A stretch of 64,000 bases of DNA from JABFXX01 sp964419605 (GCA_964419605.1 CAYQQM010000011.1:1-64000), one strand, 5' to 3'. Positions 26,023 to 35,068 are shown, counted from the first letter of the stretch. The notes: a model not told the origin generated them from the letters alone. Numbers and translations: made by a program.

Positions 26023-27036
26023 TCAAGTTCGCGGTGGCGAAGCAAAAGCGTTGCCTACCTTGGCGTACATCCGGCCGCTTGCGCGATGTGTGGTGTCGAT
26101 CACGCGAACGGTCCCCGATTTCGACCGCATCACGATCGATTGAGTCTTGGCCGACTCGCCGAAAAATCGAACGCCGTCGAGGAGGTAGCCTTTGGTGACC
26201 CCGGTGGCGGCGAACATCACGTGGCCGTCGGCGAGGTCGCTGGTGCCGTAGACGAAATCTTCCGGCCGTACGCCCATGGCGTCGGCGCGGGCGCGTTCGG
26301 AGTCGTTGCGGAATCGCAGCCGAGCCTGAATTTCGCCGCCGAGGCACTTGAGCGCAGCGGCGGCGATGACGCCCTCCGGAGCGCCGCCGGTTCCAAACAG
26401 CACGTCGATGCCAGAATCGGGGCTCGCCGTCATTACCGCGCCAGAGACATCGCCGTCGCCGATTAGCCGGATGCGCGCGCCGGCCTGGCGCACTTCGCCG
26501 ATCAGCTCGGCGTGGCGTTCGCGCTCCAGAATCACCGCGGTAACGTCTTCGACGCGCTTGCCCTTGGCGCGAGCGATTCGATGCAAGTTCCAGGTCGCTG
26601 ACTCGCGCAGATCGATCACACCTCGCGCTTCGGGCCCTACAGCGAGCTTCTGCATGTACGTGTCTGGGGCGTTGAGGAACTGGCCGTCGTCGGCGATGGC
26701 GATCACGCTGATCGCGTCCGGTGCTCCGGTTGCGCACAGGTTCGTGCCTTCGAGGGGATCGACCGCAATGTCGACTCGTGGAGACTCCTCGGGCAGTGCT
26801 GCTTTCCACCCAGCTCCTACCTGCTCACCGATAAAGAGCATCGGCGCTTCGTCGCGCTCCCCTTCGCCGATGACCACCGTGCCGCGGATATCGATCGCAT
26901 CGAACGCGGCTCGCATGGCCTCGACGGCGACGTGATCCGCGTGGTCTCGCTCACCTCGGCCCATGAGCCGTGCCGCGGCAATCGCAGCCGCTTCGGTGAT
27001 GCGCACGACCTCCAGAGCGAGATTGCGGTCCTGCAT
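26023..27036 (-). CDS. glpX: Class II fructose-1,6-bisphosphatase GlpX
   Basis: 337 aa from the ATG at 27036 (MQDRNLALEVVRITEAAA), the usual N-terminus of GlpX; the longer open frame upstream is not conserved-looking. It hydrolyses fructose-1,6-bisphosphate to fructose-6-phosphate in gluconeogenesis with divalent metals. Visible signatures: VVIGEGERDEAPML and DPLEGTNLCATG (metal and substrate binding), with SDLADGHVMFAATGVT near the C-terminus. Length matches the family. It lies 73 bp after the thioesterase gene on the same strand as hom, possibly one transcript. Confidence 0.93.
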   Translation of the reverse strand: MQDRNLALEVVRITEAAAIAAARLMGRGERDHADHVAVEAMRAAFDAIDIRGTVVIGEGERDEAPMLFIGEQVGAGWKAALPEESPRVDIAVDPLEGTNLCATGAPDAISVIAIADDGQFLNAPDTYMQKLAVGPEARGVIDLRESATWNLHRIARAKGKRVEDVTAVILERERHAELIGEVRQAGARIRLIGDGDVSGAVMTASPDSGIDVLFGTGGAPEGVIAAAALKCLGGEIQARLRFRNDSERARADAMGVRPEDFVYGTSDLADGHVMFAATGVTKGYLLDGVRFFGESAKTQSIVMRSKSGTVRVIDTTHRASGRMYAKVGNAFASPPRT

Positions 27037-27109
27037 CCTCCCATCATGCACCAAGCTCGCCACAGTTGGAGCGAAATGCGACCTCCTCGTCGCGCCGAGC
27101 CCTTGGTCG

Positions 27110-27496
27110 TTAGCCACTTCGGAGAAGTTCGCGAAACAGCTCGGGTAGGGCACACGGCCGGCCCGTGGGGCCGATGACGGCGTGTCGCGTCCAACCTTCG
27201 GCGATCAAATCGGTGCCTCGGTGCACGGCGTAATCAAAGCGGATCGAAGCAGCGCGCATCTCGCCGACCGAGATGTTGATCTCGAGCAGGTCTTCGTAGT
27301 GAGCGGGGCGGCGATAGTTGCAATGCGCCTCCGCTACCGGCAGCGCGACTTGCTCGCGCTCGAGGTCTTTGTACGTTTTGCCAAGCGACCGCCAGTACGC
27401 AGCTCGCGCGGCCTCGAAAAACCGCAAGTAGTTCGCGTAGTACACGACACCCATCTGATCGGTGTCGCCAAAGATGACTCGAACTTCGTGTTTCAT
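27110..27496 (-). CDS. YbgC/4-hydroxybenzoyl-CoA thioesterase family protein
   Basis: 128 aa from the ATG at 27496 (MKHEVRVIFGDTDQMGVVYY). This is a hot-dog-fold acyl-CoA thioesterase with the family signature FGDTDQMGVVYYANYLRFFE, containing the catalytic Asp. YbgC-type enzymes hydrolyse acyl-CoA and often associate with the Tol-Pal system, but no tol genes are near here. Gene order hom, thioesterase, glpX on the minus strand with short gaps (19 and 73 bp) suggests an operon. Substrate unknown. Confidence 0.88.
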   Translation of the reverse strand: MKHEVRVIFGDTDQMGVVYYANYLRFFEAARAAYWRSLGKTYKDLEREQVALPVAEAHCNYRRPAHYEDLLEINISVGEMRAASIRFDYAVHRGTDLIAEGWTRHAVIGPTGRPCALPELFRELLRSG

Positions 27497-27515
27497 TGTG
27501 GGGTGCCTTCGACGA

Positions 27516-28832
27516 CTACCCGACGATCCGAAGCACGCGGGCTCGCTCGCGCACCACCGGCAGCGCATCGATTTCCGCCAGCGCGCTGCGCAAGTCGCCC
27601 TCGCGCGCCTCGTGTGTTAGCACAACGACTCCCACCGATTCGGCTGCCGCGTTCGGATCGGCGTCAGTGCCGGAGTCCTGAACGACTTGCGCAATCGAAA
27701 CACCGTAGTTGCCAAGAATCGTCATCAGTCGGCCCAGCACGCCCGGGGTATCGACGACGCCAAAGCGCAGGTAATACTTGGATCGGGTGTCGGCGAGTGG
27801 CAGCAGCGGCTTGGCGGCCCGCTGCGGGGCCAACGCGGTACGGCCCGCCCCGGATGCCCGGGCGAGGATATTGCGGCCGATATCGATGCAGTCGGATACG
27901 ACGCTCATCGCCGTGGGCAGCATCCCCGCGCCGGCGCCGTAATACATCGACGGTCCCAGCGCATAGCTCTGGACATAGACCGCGTTCTTTGCGCCCGCTA
28001 CATCGGCGAGCAACCATTTGCGGGGCACGAGCGCCGGGTGGACTCGGGCCTCCACCACGCCCTCGTGTTCGCGTGCGATCGCGAGAGGCTTCACGACGTA
28101 GCCGAACTTCGCTGCGTTGGCGATGTCGATCGGGTCGACCTGATCGATGCCTTCGCACGGGATGCGGTGAACGTCGATCGACGTTCCAAAGCACAGCCCG
28201 GCGAGAATGGCGAGCTTGTGCGCGGCATCGCCGCCGCCTACATCGAGCGTTGGGTCTGCCTCTGCGTAGCCGAGTGCCTGCGCGTCGCGCAGAATATCGG
28301 CGAACGGGCGTTTGGTTTCGGTCATCGTCGACAAGATGTAGTTCGATGTGCCGTTGACGATGCCCCACAACGCCTCGACGCGATCGCTGGCTAAGCCTTC
28401 GCGCAACACGCGAATGATCGGAATGCCGCCGCATACCGCGGCTTCGTAGTAGACGTCCGTGCCGGCGGCCTCCGCGGCAGCAAATACTTCGGGACCGTAT
28501 TCTGCCAACAGGGCTTTGTTCGCGGTGACGACATGCTTGCCTGCGGCAATCGCGGTGAGGACGGCGTCTTTGGCGAGTGTCGTGCCGCCGATGAGCTCGC
28601 ACACGATATCGACATCCGGACGCGCGATGGCGGCGTCGACGTCTGTAACCAGCAGGGAGCGATCGAAGTCCACGACTCGGTTCGCCTTGTCCGGATGGCG
28701 GACCGCAATCGCGCGCAGCTCGAGACGAGCGCCCAGGCGGGCGGCGATCGCGGCTGCGTTATCGGCAAGGAGCTTTACGACGCCGCCGCCGACGTTGCCC
28801 AAGCCCAGGAGCGCCACACCAATCGATTTCAT
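27516..28832 (-). CDS. hom: Homoserine dehydrogenase with ACT domain
   Basis: 438 aa from the ATG at 28832 (MKSIGVALLGLGNVGGG). It reduces aspartate-4-semialdehyde to homoserine for threonine and methionine synthesis. The Rossmann motif GLGNVGGGVV is at the N-terminus, the catalytic region contains GIVNGTSNYILSTM, and the C-terminal ACT domain (LRFGVVDTPGVLGRLMTIL) is the usual site of threonine feedback. No ribosome site is seen; TACAAA seven bases upstream of the ATG could be a -10 box of a leaderless transcript. It is first in a probable minus-strand operon with the thioesterase and glpX. Confidence 0.95.
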   Translation of the reverse strand: MKSIGVALLGLGNVGGGVVKLLADNAAAIAARLGARLELRAIAVRHPDKANRVVDFDRSLLVTDVDAAIARPDVDIVCELIGGTTLAKDAVLTAIAAGKHVVTANKALLAEYGPEVFAAAEAAGTDVYYEAAVCGGIPIIRVLREGLASDRVEALWGIVNGTSNYILSTMTETKRPFADILRDAQALGYAEADPTLDVGGGDAAHKLAILAGLCFGTSIDVHRIPCEGIDQVDPIDIANAAKFGYVVKPLAIAREHEGVVEARVHPALVPRKWLLADVAGAKNAVYVQSYALGPSMYYGAGAGMLPTAMSVVSDCIDIGRNILARASGAGRTALAPQRAAKPLLPLADTRSKYYLRFGVVDTPGVLGRLMTILGNYGVSIAQVVQDSGTDADPNAAAESVGVVVLTHEAREGDLRSALAEIDALPVVRERARVLRIVG

Positions 28833-28957
28833 GGAGGGGTTTGTACCTCGACCGGAGGCAGGAGCCGGTGGCCGGATGTGAAAAACCGGGGCTGGGGCGT
28901 ACAAATTGGCGTGCCGTAGTCATCGCCGGCGTGCTCGCTATGTAGTAGATCGGCGGC

Positions 28958-30233
<1,276 letters not shown>

Positions 30234-30244
<11 letters not shown>

Positions 30245-30590
30245 TTCGCGCTTCGGCGAGTTGGGACAGACGCCTGTGGATGCAGTAGTCCCTAACCAGA
30301 CGAGCTTGGCTCGTTGCCATGGCCACAAACCTCACTCCGAGTCCGGATGTGAGGTGTTCCGATTTTCGGTAGCAGATTTGCCCGGATGCCCAAATCGACT
30401 CCTCAACGCCGGGCAGCTCGATCTCTAGTCCCACCATCGTTCCCGGTCGCGGCGCTAGCGCGGAGAGCGATGACATGCTGATGCCCGTACCGGAGATGTT
30501 CGACATCAAGCCTCGGACGGTGCGGTCGTGCACGTACGAGGTAACCATCGATTCAAAGGGGATTCGGTAACCGGATCGACGTTCGCTCAT
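30234..30590 (-). CDS. PilZ-domain protein
   Basis: 118 aa. The N-terminus MSERRSGYRIPFESMV carries the RxxxR-type motif and GLMSNISGTGISMSS the D/NxSxxG-type motif of PilZ domains, which bind cyclic di-GMP. Stand-alone PilZ proteins act as second-messenger receptors for motility and surface behaviour. GGAG lies 9 bases before the ATG. It overlaps the end of eno on the other strand and shares an 82-bp divergent region with the SctQ-like gene. Confidence 0.85.
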
Positions 30591-30623
30591 TGCCGTGGCT
30601 CCATGATACGTAGGTAGATGTGG

Positions 30624-30629
30624 GATAAT
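30624..30629 (+). promoter_or_regulatory. Putative -10 box GATAAT for the SctQ-like gene
   Basis: GATAAT is a near-consensus -10 hexamer 49 bases before the preferred GTG start at 30673, which has GGAGG at 30663-30667. No strong -35 was identified. Confidence 0.4.
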
Positions 30630-30672
30630 CCTACAGGTATCCGAGATGGCCCAAGTTTTTTTGGAGGTGCGT

Positions 30673-31668
30673 GTGATCCAAGCGTTTCCGTACGGAGCCT
30701 TGCCGGTGGTGCCGAGGGCCGATCTCGGATTCGTGAACGCGCTGTGTCGATGGCTGGCTGGCGGAAGGGGTGCGGGGTGGCTGCGCGTCGAGAGGCTTGT
30801 CGGCGGACCGATCGAAGTTGCCGGGGTCGAGCCTGGGAGGTTTGAAGACCGCTATGGTGGGTCGTGTGCAGTGCGATTGGGCGGAACCCAGCTCGAGGTG
30901 CGCGGCTCCAACATGCTAGTGCGCCAGGTCGCTCAGCACCTACTGGGCGGACCTGAGGAGCTACCAGCGCCCAGGCCATTGGGCGTTGTCGAGCAAGCGA
31001 TTTGGGCGCTGACCGTGGCCGCGGCTCTCGAGGATTTGGGCGTTCCAGGGGAGGTCGTGGCGTGCGAAGCGCCACCGGCCATCGAGGATGCACGGGAGGT
31101 TGTCGCCGCGGTCCACGCCGCTGGGATTCCGGCAACGGCGGCGATCCGGGCTCCTCGCGCGATCCAGTTTCGCGCCGCTCCTGCCCGCATGTGGCGGTGG
31201 CCGGATACTGCGATGGTGGAGTCGGCGATCGTCTGCGGGCGCTGTGCAATCCCAGCGCAAGCGCTCGGTGCGCTGTCGGTTCGCGCGGTGGTCACGCTGG
31301 AACCTGCGCTTGGAGCAGCGCCTATCGCAGAGTCCGGCCGGATTGCCGCGGAGCTGGTCGTGCTGGGCGGGGCGGTGGGGATCGCTGGGGATGCCGGATC
31401 TCTGGTTGCGGAGGTCACGACCGGCTATGTTCCGCGCGCCATGGCACTGCCGGACGACGCTCATGTCGAACTCACGGTCGGGCTCGGAACCGCGCAGTTA
31501 TCGCTGCGCCAGGTGTTCGAGCTGGCGGTCGGGCAGGTGGTGCCGCTTGGCCGCCCGCTCGCGGGGCCGTACGAAATCCGTGCGGCGGGCAGGCGGGTGG
31601 GATATGGAGAGCTTGTGAATGTTGACGGCGAACTTGGCGTTCGTATTGTGAGTCTCGAGGAGCAGTAG
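30673..31668 (+). CDS. SctQ/FliN-like protein with C-terminal SpoA domain
   Basis: 331 aa. The GTG at 30673 is preferred because GGAGG lies 5 bases upstream; the ATG at 30646 has no ribosome site. The last 75 residues (VELTVGLGTAQLSLRQVFEL, GYGELVNVDGELGVRIVSL) match the SpoA domain of flagellar FliN/FliM and type III secretion SctQ. Total length and the N-terminal region fit SctQ (cytoplasmic sorting platform) better than FliN. No other type III or flagellar gene is in the window. It directly abuts fmdB, with stop and start adjacent. Confidence 0.7.
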   Translation: MIQAFPYGALPVVPRADLGFVNALCRWLAGGRGAGWLRVERLVGGPIEVAGVEPGRFEDRYGGSCAVRLGGTQLEVRGSNMLVRQVAQHLLGGPEELPAPRPLGVVEQAIWALTVAAALEDLGVPGEVVACEAPPAIEDAREVVAAVHAAGIPATAAIRAPRAIQFRAAPARMWRWPDTAMVESAIVCGRCAIPAQALGALSVRAVVTLEPALGAAPIAESGRIAAELVVLGGAVGIAGDAGSLVAEVTTGYVPRAMALPDDAHVELTVGLGTAQLSLRQVFELAVGQVVPLGRPLAGPYEIRAAGRRVGYGELVNVDGELGVRIVSLEEQ

Positions 31669-32049
31669 ATGCCGGTATACGAATATCAGTGCAAGCAATG
31701 CAGTCGTGAATTCGAGTATGAGCAGCGCATGAGCGACCCGGAAAAGACGCTGTGCGAAGCCTGCGGCGGGGCGCTCGAGCGCCTCATTTCGCGGACGGCG
31801 TTTCACCTCAAAGGCGGCGGCTGGTACAAAGATTTGTACGCGTCGACCAAGCCGGAAAAGGCAGAAAAGGCCGACAAAGCGGGCGAAGCCAAGCCTGGCG
31901 ATAGCGCAGCGCCGGCCGCTGCTACTCCGGCCGCTGCTACTCCGGCCGCTGCCCCAGCTGCGTCGAGCTCGGCCAGCGGAGCCAGTTCGAGCGGAAGTAG
32001 CTCCAGCGGAAGCAGCTCGGGCGGGTCGAGTGGAACTGGCGCGGCATGA
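31669..32049 (+). CDS. FmdB-family zinc-ribbon protein
   Basis: 126 aa. The N-terminal 60 residues are a zinc ribbon: MPVYEYQCKQC, then TLCEACGG, giving two CxxC pairs at about residues 8/11 and 29/32. The family is named after a putative regulator of formamidase genes, but its role is generally unknown. The C-terminal half is low complexity (Lys/Glu/Ala, then Ala/Pro repeats, then Ser/Gly) and probably disordered. It begins immediately after the SctQ-like gene and overlaps folD by 4 bp (ATGA), so the three are probably cotranscribed. Confidence 0.88.
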   Translation: MPVYEYQCKQCSREFEYEQRMSDPEKTLCEACGGALERLISRTAFHLKGGGWYKDLYASTKPEKAEKADKAGEAKPGDSAAPAAATPAAATPAAAPAASSSASGASSSGSSSSGSSSGGSSGTGAA

Positions 32050-32909
32050 GCGCCCCGGCCCCTGCGCAGCGCATCGACGGCAAAGCGATCGCCGCGAAAC
32101 TGCGCGCTGAGGTCGCAACTGCGGCGGCTGCACTGCGGTCTCGCAATATCGCGCCGACGCTTGCCGTCGTGCTGGTGGGCGACGACCCGGCGTCGCAGGT
32201 TTACGTGAAGTCTAAGACCAAGGCCGCGCGCGAAGCGGGCGTTGAGCCCCGCGACTATCGCCTGCCTGCAACGACGTCTCAGGCGGAGCTGCTTGGGCTG
32301 ATCGCCACGCTGAACGCCGATCGCGACGTCGACGGCATTTTGGTCCAGCTGCCGCTCCCACCGCAGTTCGATACCGATGCGGTGATTCGAGCCATCGATC
32401 CTGCAAAAGACGTGGACGGGTTGCATCCGCTGAATCTGGGCTACCTCGCTCAAGGCAAGCCGGTGTTTGTGCCGTGTACGCCGAAGGGGTGCATGCGTCT
32501 TCTCGCCGAAGTGGGATGCAATCCCTCGGGGGTAGCTGCGGTCGTCCTCGGTCGCAGCGTGCTCGTCGGCAAGCCGATCGCGATGCTACTTCAGAATGCC
32601 AGCGCAACGGTCACGCTGTGCCACTCCAAAACCCGCGACCTCGCCGCGGAGGTGAAGCGCGCCGATATCGTGGTCGCCGCGATCGGCCGACCCGGATACG
32701 TGCGCGGCGAATGGATCAAAGACGGCGCCATCGTGATCGACGTTGGAATCAATCGTACCCCAGACGGCACGCTCGTCGGCGATGTGCAGTACGCCGCCGC
32801 CGCTGAGCGCGCTTCGGCAATCACCCCCGTTCCTGGAGGCGTTGGTCCGATGACGATCGCCTGTCTGCTCGAGAACACCGTGGAAGCCGCGCATCGGCGC
32901 CGGGGCTAA
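32046..32909 (+). CDS. folD: Bifunctional methylenetetrahydrofolate dehydrogenase/cyclohydrolase FolD
   Basis: 287 aa, normal length. It interconverts 5,10-methylene-THF, 5,10-methenyl-THF and 10-formyl-THF in one-carbon metabolism. Motifs: VGDDPASQVYVKSKTKAA with the catalytic Lys, DGILVQLPLP, KDVDGLHPLNLG, GRSVLVGKP and PGGVGPMTIACLLENT. It is complete and should be active. Its last 230 bp recur, diverged, at 34021-34250 behind a toxin-antitoxin module. The ATG overlaps the fmdB stop. Confidence 0.96.
   Translation: MSAPAPAQRIDGKAIAAKLRAEVATAAAALRSRNIAPTLAVVLVGDDPASQVYVKSKTKAAREAGVEPRDYRLPATTSQAELLGLIATLNADRDVDGILVQLPLPPQFDTDAVIRAIDPAKDVDGLHPLNLGYLAQGKPVFVPCTPKGCMRLLAEVGCNPSGVAAVVLGRSVLVGKPIAMLLQNASATVTLCHSKTRDLAAEVKRADIVVAAIGRPGYVRGEWIKDGAIVIDVGINRTPDGTLVGDVQYAAAAERASAITPVPGGVGPMTIACLLENTVEAAHRRRG
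32680..32909 (+). repeat. Direct repeat, folD 3' end, copy 1
   Basis: 230 bp aligned without indel to 34021-34250, about 25 mismatches by my count (near 89% identity). Roughly three quarters of the changed codons are synonymous. Confidence 0.9.
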
Positions 32910-33133
32910 GAACGGCAGCGGTTTTGCTTGCTAACCGAGCCACTAACCAGTGGTTGAGGCTTACACCTTCGCGTTCCGCTTCGCGTGCGAGCCTTGCGTG
33001 CAAGGACGCAGGGAGTCTCAACCGTAGATTGCTTGAAAAACGCTCCTGTGGGGGTGCCAATGGTTGTCCTGCCTTCTTTGCATCCGCAATGAGCATCGCC
33101 AAAACGTCCAGCGCATTTCTCGATGCCTGCTCG
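32821..33133 (-). pseudogene. C-terminal half of a split hicB-like antitoxin gene
   Basis: The frame reads EQASRNALDVLAMLIADAKK, then AGQPLAPPQERFSSNLRLRL, then a ribbon-helix-helix-like C-terminus (HARLAREAEREGVSLNHWLV). This is the end of a HicB-family protein, without the N-terminal HicB fold. Upstream the frame runs into Pro-rich low-complexity sequence and then a stop, with no proper start. The frame continues antisense into the folD 3' end until 32821. The missing N-terminal half lies at 35158-35386 and shares the identical 65-bp middle segment. Confidence 0.7.
33069..33133. repeat. 65-bp perfect direct repeat, left copy
   Basis: Identical over 65 bp to 35158-35222. It encodes the middle of the hicB-like frame (EQASRNALDVLAMLIADAKK) on the minus strand in both places. 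Confidence 0.95.
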
Positions 33134-33212
33134 GGGTTCGGTTTCGGACTCGGATTCGGTTTCGGACTCCGGTGCGGTTTCGGGTTCGGAAACCGGTCCG
33201 GTTTCGGACTCT
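33134..33212. repeat. GGTTTCGG low-complexity tract at the hicB break
   Basis: About 79 bp of short degenerate units built from GGTTTCGG, GGACTC and GGTTCGG. On the minus strand it reads as PKPNP-type or ESET-type peptides depending on frame. It lies exactly at the edge of the 65-bp repeat, marking the junction where the N-terminal half of hicB is missing. Confidence 0.75.
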
Positions 33213-33261
33213 AAGTCACTGATTCAATTCGTTGCGTTCACACCTCCAAGCTTTGGCCTGC

Positions 33262-33300
33262 TTGACAAATGCACCAAGTAAACTAACCTGGATTAGCTAA
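33262..33300 (+). promoter_or_regulatory. Sigma-70-type promoter and palindrome for the phd-like/PIN pair
   Basis: TTGACA (33262-33267), a 16-bp spacer and TAACCT (33284-33289) match a housekeeping promoter. The palindrome TTAGCTAA (33293-33300) lies at the expected start of transcription, two bases before the antitoxin ATG. Phd-type antitoxins bind such palindromes to repress their own operon (family knowledge). Confidence 0.6.
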
Positions 33301-33302
33301 CT

Positions 33303-33551
33303 ATGAAGATTGTGAATATTCATGACGCCAAGTCCAACCTCTCCAAGCTGCTTGAAGGTGCGGAGCGGGGCGAATCGTTCATCATCGCGCGCGCAGGCAA
33401 ACCTATTGCAAAGGTGTTAAAGCTCGATGCTCAGCCAACGCCAAAGCGAATAGGGTTCATGAGGGGTAGGGGCCGTATCCCTGACGACTTCGACACCATG
33501 CTGCAGGACGAGATCGCGGACGCGTTTGAGGGAAGGGTGGATAGACGTTGA
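33303..33551 (+). CDS. Phd/YefM-family antitoxin
   Basis: 82 aa. MKIVNIHDAKSNLSKLLEGA and the GESFIIARAGKPIAKVL stretch are diagnostic of Phd/YefM antitoxins: an N-terminal DNA-binding dimer and a C-terminal tail that wraps the toxin. The next gene overlaps its stop codon and encodes a PIN-domain toxin, so this is a type II pair. It probably autorepresses through the palindrome two bases upstream. Confidence 0.9.
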   Translation: MKIVNIHDAKSNLSKLLEGAERGESFIIARAGKPIAKVLKLDAQPTPKRIGFMRGRGRIPDDFDTMLQDEIADAFEGRVDRR

Positions 33552-33934
33552 ACTATCTGCTCGACACACACCTCTTACTTTGGAGTGCGTTCGGCGACCG
33601 ACGACTTCCGAAGCGCGCCCGCAAGATCATTCTTTCACAGGACCACGACCTTTGGTTTAGCGTCGCTAGCATCTGGGAGGTAGCGATAAAGCAAGCGTCA
33701 GGCCGGCGTGATTTCGACGTCGACCCAGGAGCATTGCGAACGGGCCTACTCAAGGCGGGGTATCGCGAGCTGGATATACGCGGACCTCATGTGCTTACCG
33801 TGCGGCTACTGCCCACCATTCACCGCGATCCCTTTGATCGCATCCTCGTCGCACAGGCGCACGCCGAAGGACTTTCGCTGCTCACCGCAGACGCAACACT
33901 TCAAGTCTATGGCAGTCCCGTAGTCCTGGTTTGA
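33548..33934 (+). CDS. PIN-domain (VapC-like) ribonuclease toxin
   Basis: 128 aa. The start is a TTG that overlaps the antitoxin stop (TTGA at 33548-33551), so translation is coupled. Acidic PIN residues are visible in MNYLLDTHLLLW, SIWEVAIK and DPFDRILVAQA, with a late Asp in LLTADATL. PIN toxins cleave tRNA, rRNA or mRNA with Mg or Mn. It is the toxin partner of the preceding Phd-like antitoxin. All expected acidic residues are present, so it is probably active. Confidence 0.9.
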   Translation: MNYLLDTHLLLWSAFGDRRLPKRARKIILSQDHDLWFSVASIWEVAIKQASGRRDFDVDPGALRTGLLKAGYRELDIRGPHVLTVRLLPTIHRDPFDRILVAQAHAEGLSLLTADATLQVYGSPVVLV

Positions 33935-34020
33935 CCCGGGGAGAGCGGCTGTATTTAGGACGCCTCGCCTCAGCGCTGCCTGTCCAACGATCGATGAGGC
34001 TCCCAGGGCGGGTTCGCTCC

Positions 34021-34253
34021 CGATCTGCCGGCCCGGATATGTGCGCGGCGAATGGATCAAAGACGGCGCGATCGTGATCGACGTTGGAATCAATCGCACC
34101 CAGGACGGCACGCTCGTCGGCGATGTTGAGTACGAAGCAGCCGCCGAGCGCGCCTCGGCAATCACCCCCGTTCCCGGAGGCGTCGGTCCGATGATGATCG
34201 CCTGTCTACTCGAGAACACTGTGGAAGCAGCCAAGCGGCGCCGAGGCCAATGA
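34021..34253 (+). pseudogene. Diverged copy of the folD 3' end
   Basis: It encodes GYVRGEWIKDGAIVIDVGIN to the FolD C-terminus (RGQ and stop at 34253), with no N-terminal two thirds. Compared with the intact folD, most differences are at third codon positions, and the conserved PGGVGPM block is retained although the following Thr is Met. The native stop TAA is CAA here, and translation would end at the following TGA. It cannot fold as FolD. The pattern shows it evolved as part of a functional folD elsewhere before arriving or being displaced here. Confidence 0.85.
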
Positions 34254-34333
34254 GGTCCCGGTTGTCCGACCGCTACACGTAGTGTTGCGTGACGGTTGCG
34301 AAGTCCACGTTACGTAAGGGTACGACTTGTGTA

Positions 34334-34368
34334 TTGAACCTCCGTTCGAGCGGATGTATGTTGAATGT
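34334..34368 (+). promoter_or_regulatory. Sigma-70-type leaderless promoter for the RHH antitoxin/PIN pair
   Basis: TTGAAC (34334-34339), a 17-bp spacer and TATGTT (34357-34362) are followed by six bases and the ATG at 34369. Transcription should start at the start codon. A palindrome TTACGTAA lies further upstream at 34310-34317. Confidence 0.55.
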
Positions 34369-34596
34369 ATGGCGCGCCTCATTTCCACCACGGTTCGACT
34401 GAGCGAAGAAGATGTTCGGGCTTTACGGAGGGCTCGAGCGGCGGGGCACTCTTCGTCTGATCTCCTTAGGAAGGGTCTGCGCGTCGTCGCCTCGAGGTAC
34501 TACGCAGGTCGGCGCGCTCCCACCACGTCCCTGTTTGTATCAACCGACAACAAGTTGGGAGACGAGTTGTCGCTGTTCAAGGACCTCGAGGATTGA
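34369..34596 (+). CDS. Ribbon-helix-helix-type antitoxin
   Basis: 75 aa from the ATG at 34369 (MARLISTTVRLSEEDVRALR). The N-terminal STTVRLSEEDVRALRRAR pattern is a ribbon-helix-helix DNA-binding motif as in VapB/CopG antitoxins. The C-terminus (SLFKDLED) would bind the toxin. Its stop codon overlaps the TTG start of the next gene, a PIN toxin. A leaderless promoter precedes it. Confidence 0.75.
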   Translation: MARLISTTVRLSEEDVRALRRARAAGHSSSDLLRKGLRVVASRYYAGRRAPTTSLFVSTDNKLGDELSLFKDLED

Positions 34597-35024
34597 AGCC
34601 ACCGATCGTCGTCGATACCGGAGGATTGCTCCGCGCACTCGCGAGTAGAGGGGACGGTAGACCCAGCTTCCCGGATTATGAAGAGGTGTTGTCCGCTGCA
34701 AGCGCGGTCATTGTTCCCGGGCTTGTTCTGGCTGAAGTCGATTATTTTCTCCGCGAAGATCGACCTGCCATGAGACGGCTCGTTGGCGAAATCTTTGACC
34801 CGGGCACACGGTACGAATACGAGCTACCTGTTCCATCGGATATTGTCCGAGGCCTCGAACTGGACATGAAATTCAGGGAACTGAAGCTTGGCTTGGTGGA
34901 TGGAACTGTCGCCGCCGTAGCCGAGCGACGCCGCGTCTACAGAGTTCTGACCACCGATCGTCGAGACTTCGGCCCGCTTCGGATTGGGCCCCGGTATAGC
35001 CATGCACTTGAGCTCGTCCCGTAA
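34593..35024 (+). CDS. PIN-domain (VapC-like) ribonuclease toxin
   Basis: 143 aa. The TTG start overlaps the antitoxin stop (TTGA at 34593-34596), the same arrangement as in the first pair. Acidic residues appear in IVVDTGGLL, LVLAEVDYFL, LGLVDGTVAAVAE and VLTTDRRDFG, the four PIN positions. Its sequence is quite different from the first PIN toxin, so the two modules are not recent duplicates. Likely an endoribonuclease toxin controlled by the preceding antitoxin. Confidence 0.88.
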   Translation: MKPPIVVDTGGLLRALASRGDGRPSFPDYEEVLSAASAVIVPGLVLAEVDYFLREDRPAMRRLVGEIFDPGTRYEYELPVPSDIVRGLELDMKFRELKLGLVDGTVAAVAERRRVYRVLTTDRRDFGPLRIGPRYSHALELVP

Positions 35025-35068
35025 GAAACCCGCGGAAGTCTCTGACGAGGCACACACAGCGTCAGACT

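Noticed and set aside
27664..28602. Arg/His-rich frame in the hom region
   Set aside because: It is an alternate frame of homoserine dehydrogenase, whose motifs are all in the other frame.
28833..28957. Riboswitch or attenuator upstream of hom
   Set aside because: The 125-bp divergent region to eno shows no leader peptide, terminator-antiterminator pair or known aptamer motif.
33134..33212. Possible CRISPR or origin iterons
   Set aside because: Units are short, degenerate and without regular spacing or AT-rich unwinding region.
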